DNA from: Phycisphaerales bacterium
Lineage (GTDB): Bacteria > Planctomycetota > Phycisphaerae > Sedimentisphaerales > Anaerobacaceae
Assembly (NCBI GenBank): GCA_003533825.1
Contig: DQCG01000189.1
Span: 1-6,184, forward strand
Direction: 5' to 3'
DNA: 6,184 nucleotides
Below, piece after piece: positions 5,234 to 6,184 of this stretch. The notes under the pieces are model-generated. The model was given only the letters and a program-made list of their open reading frames with translations, ran no database searches and was not told the origin of the DNA. Each line of letters begins with the position of its first letter. Positions within the stretch are counted from its first letter, which is position 1. The position numbers were made by a program, and so were the translations under genes.

Positions 5234-6037
5234 TTATTTAGGCGTATTTCCGCCATTCACGGCGGATTCTACCCTTAGCGTTATCATACTTCCCGATGCA
5301 TCCCAGTCCTGCGGATTCAACATGTGGACGTGAAAGCCAACCTCATATATCTTATCCGTCGACGTATACGTTTTCGCAATCACCGTCTTTTCTGAATTTG
5401 ACATGCCCAGCGTAACCGGCTCGTAGGTAGAGAGCCGGCCCGTGTCGGTAGGGCCGATGACTACGCCGGCTATGAGCTTCTGCTTCAGTTCCGGCCCGCT
5501 TTGGCCGTTAACCGAGACGAGAGTGAACTTTAGGGCAATCGCCCCGTAACCGCTTATGTCAGTTCCCACCAAACTTCCACTTCCCCCTTCACCGCTTGAG
5601 ACAAAGTCCAGCGAGCAACTGCCGGGATTATTGCCCGGGAAATAGATATCGAACTCAACGCCCCGACCGGGCAGAATCCTCTTATTTTTCACACGGGCGC
5701 CGCTGCTGTTCGAACTGTGCCAGTCCAGCAAGACGAGCTGCTGCTCGGACAACGTCAAAATCCTGATGTGCCTGCTCTGTCCCGGCTCGCCAATCCCCGC
5801 CGGCTTTTCCGAGCTGCGCACCGAAATATCTTCAATCCATCCCCCGTGGACACTTCGCCACTTTTTCATCTTCTGCCATTCGACCTGTCTTTGCTCCGGC
5901 GTAATTTCGGAATTTTTCTGAATGGTGTTGTTATTTTCCCGACCGGTCGATGCAGAACCGCAGCCACAAACATACAGAACAACAATAATTGCAAAAACAA
6001 GAGAAATGCACAAAGTTATAGTTATGCGATAATTCAT
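5234..6037 (-). CDS. Putative lipoprotein of unknown function with beta-rich C-terminal domain
   Basis: I do not recognise a family. I chose the ATG at 6035-6037 because AGGA lies 7 bases ahead of it and it leaves a short lipoprotein signal (MNYR, then a hydrophobic core). Starts further upstream at 6067 (ATG) or 6070 (GTG) would add 10 or 11 residues and are possible. Counting from 6037 (267 aa), the lipobox-like VCG-C places the modified Cys at 26. A polar Asn-rich linker follows, then a basic, Trp-containing stretch (EWQKMKKWRSVHGGWIED, about 53-70). The C-terminal half (about 124-259) alternates short hydrophobic strands with Gly/Ser turns: FDIYFPGNNPG, YGAIALKFTLVSVNGQ, AGVVIGPT, IYEVGFHVHML, MITLRVESA. 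This looks like a beta-sandwich, perhaps a carbohydrate-binding-like fold (inference). It is convergent with the ElyC-like gene, 14 bp apart and with no terminator between them. Confidence 0.8.
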   Translation of the reverse strand: MNYRITITLCISLVFAIIVVLYVCGCGSASTGRENNNTIQKNSEITPEQRQVEWQKMKKWRSVHGGWIEDISVRSSEKPAGIGEPGQSRHIRILTLSEQQLVLLDWHSSNSSGARVKNKRILPGRGVEFDIYFPGNNPGSCSLDFVSSGEGGSGSLVGTDISGYGAIALKFTLVSVNGQSGPELKQKLIAGVVIGPTDTGRLSTYEPVTLGMSNSEKTVIAKTYTSTDKIYEVGFHVHMLNPQDWDASGSMITLRVESAVNGGNTPK

Positions 6038-6085
6038 TCGGGCATCCTGCACTTTTCTTCCTATCATCACCGAGCCTTACAACAT

Positions 6086-6118
6086 CATAAGAATATCGCA
6101 ATCTTATGCAAATTGCAA
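6086..6118 (-). promoter_or_regulatory. Candidate promoter/operator of the lipoprotein gene
   Basis: Read on the minus strand, TTGCAA (6118-6113) and TATTCT (6095-6090) are 17 bp apart, a weak sigma70-like pair (4 of 6 matches each). A perfect 7-bp inverted repeat, CATAAGA (6086-6092) and TCTTATG (6102-6108), overlaps the -10 and spacer. An adjacent palindrome, TGCAAATTGCA (6107-6117), overlaps the -35. The position fits a repressor site, but AT-rich sequence gives such repeats often. Confidence 0.3.
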
Positions 6119-6184
6119 TAATCTGACGCTGTTTTAATACGCGATTCAAGTGGAAATCAGAGTGACCGATTAGCGATGTCATCC

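Noticed and set aside
5250..5265. CCGCC/GGCGG hairpin near the junction of the convergent genes, as a possible terminator
   Set aside because: The stem has only five pairs, lies inside the lipoprotein coding sequence, and has no T run on either strand.
5717..6121. 134-codon open frame on the plus strand over the lipoprotein gene start
   Set aside because: It mirrors the lipoprotein gene, which has a signal peptide, a lipobox and a ribosome site. The plus-strand product looks like random Arg/His/Asn-rich sequence.
1..6184. CRISPR array, tRNA/rRNA genes, insertion sequences or phage genes
   Set aside because: There are no regularly spaced repeats, no tRNA-like cloverleaf or rRNA motif, and no transposase or integrase frame. 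The terminal-repeat-like sequences seen are short and unpaired with any coding frame.

Overview
The window most resembles a member of the Planctomycetota, probably the Phycisphaerae. This rests on two secreted proteins ending in a PEP-CTERM-like sorting tail, a TPR protein of the type common around exosortase and exopolysaccharide loci, weak or absent Shine-Dalgarno sites on some genes, and mixed base composition. The placement is inference; there is no rRNA or other phylogenetic marker gene here, and Verrucomicrobiota or Lentisphaerota are not excluded.

Layout: (1) positions 1-824 hold the 3' end of a TPR-repeat gene that begins upstream of the window. (2) An AT-rich gap of about 380 bp ends in a good sigma70-type promoter for the first PEP-CTERM-like secreted protein (1209-1964), which is followed by a strong intrinsic terminator. 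(3) A second AT-rich gap of about 415 bp contains small inverted repeats and a second promoter for another PEP-CTERM-like protein (2381-3118). (4) A UDP-GlcNAc 2-epimerase gene (wecB type, 3273-4376) and an ElyC/YdcF-family membrane protein gene (4443-5219) form a likely two-gene operon. (5) A convergent gene on the minus strand (5234-6037) encodes an unrecognised lipoprotein; its upstream region runs to the window's end.

The common theme is the cell envelope. WecB makes UDP-ManNAc for a surface polysaccharide, the ElyC-like protein is expected to act on lipid-carrier or envelope polymer homeostasis, and the two sorted proteins would be exported and processed by an exosortase/archaeosortase-type enzyme encoded elsewhere. 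The TPR protein could be an assembly factor for the same system. No exosortase, glycosyltransferase or polymerase lies in this window.

The most notable signal is that the two secreted-protein genes have unrelated bodies but share both ends. Their promoters share a 22-bp block (19 positions identical, no gaps) placed at exactly the same distance from the -10 element. Their last 24 residues differ at one position while the DNA differs at nine synonymous sites. This looks like a co-regulated family of sorted surface proteins with a lineage-specific tail (PVPGA in place of the usual PEP motif), probably with more members elsewhere in the genome.
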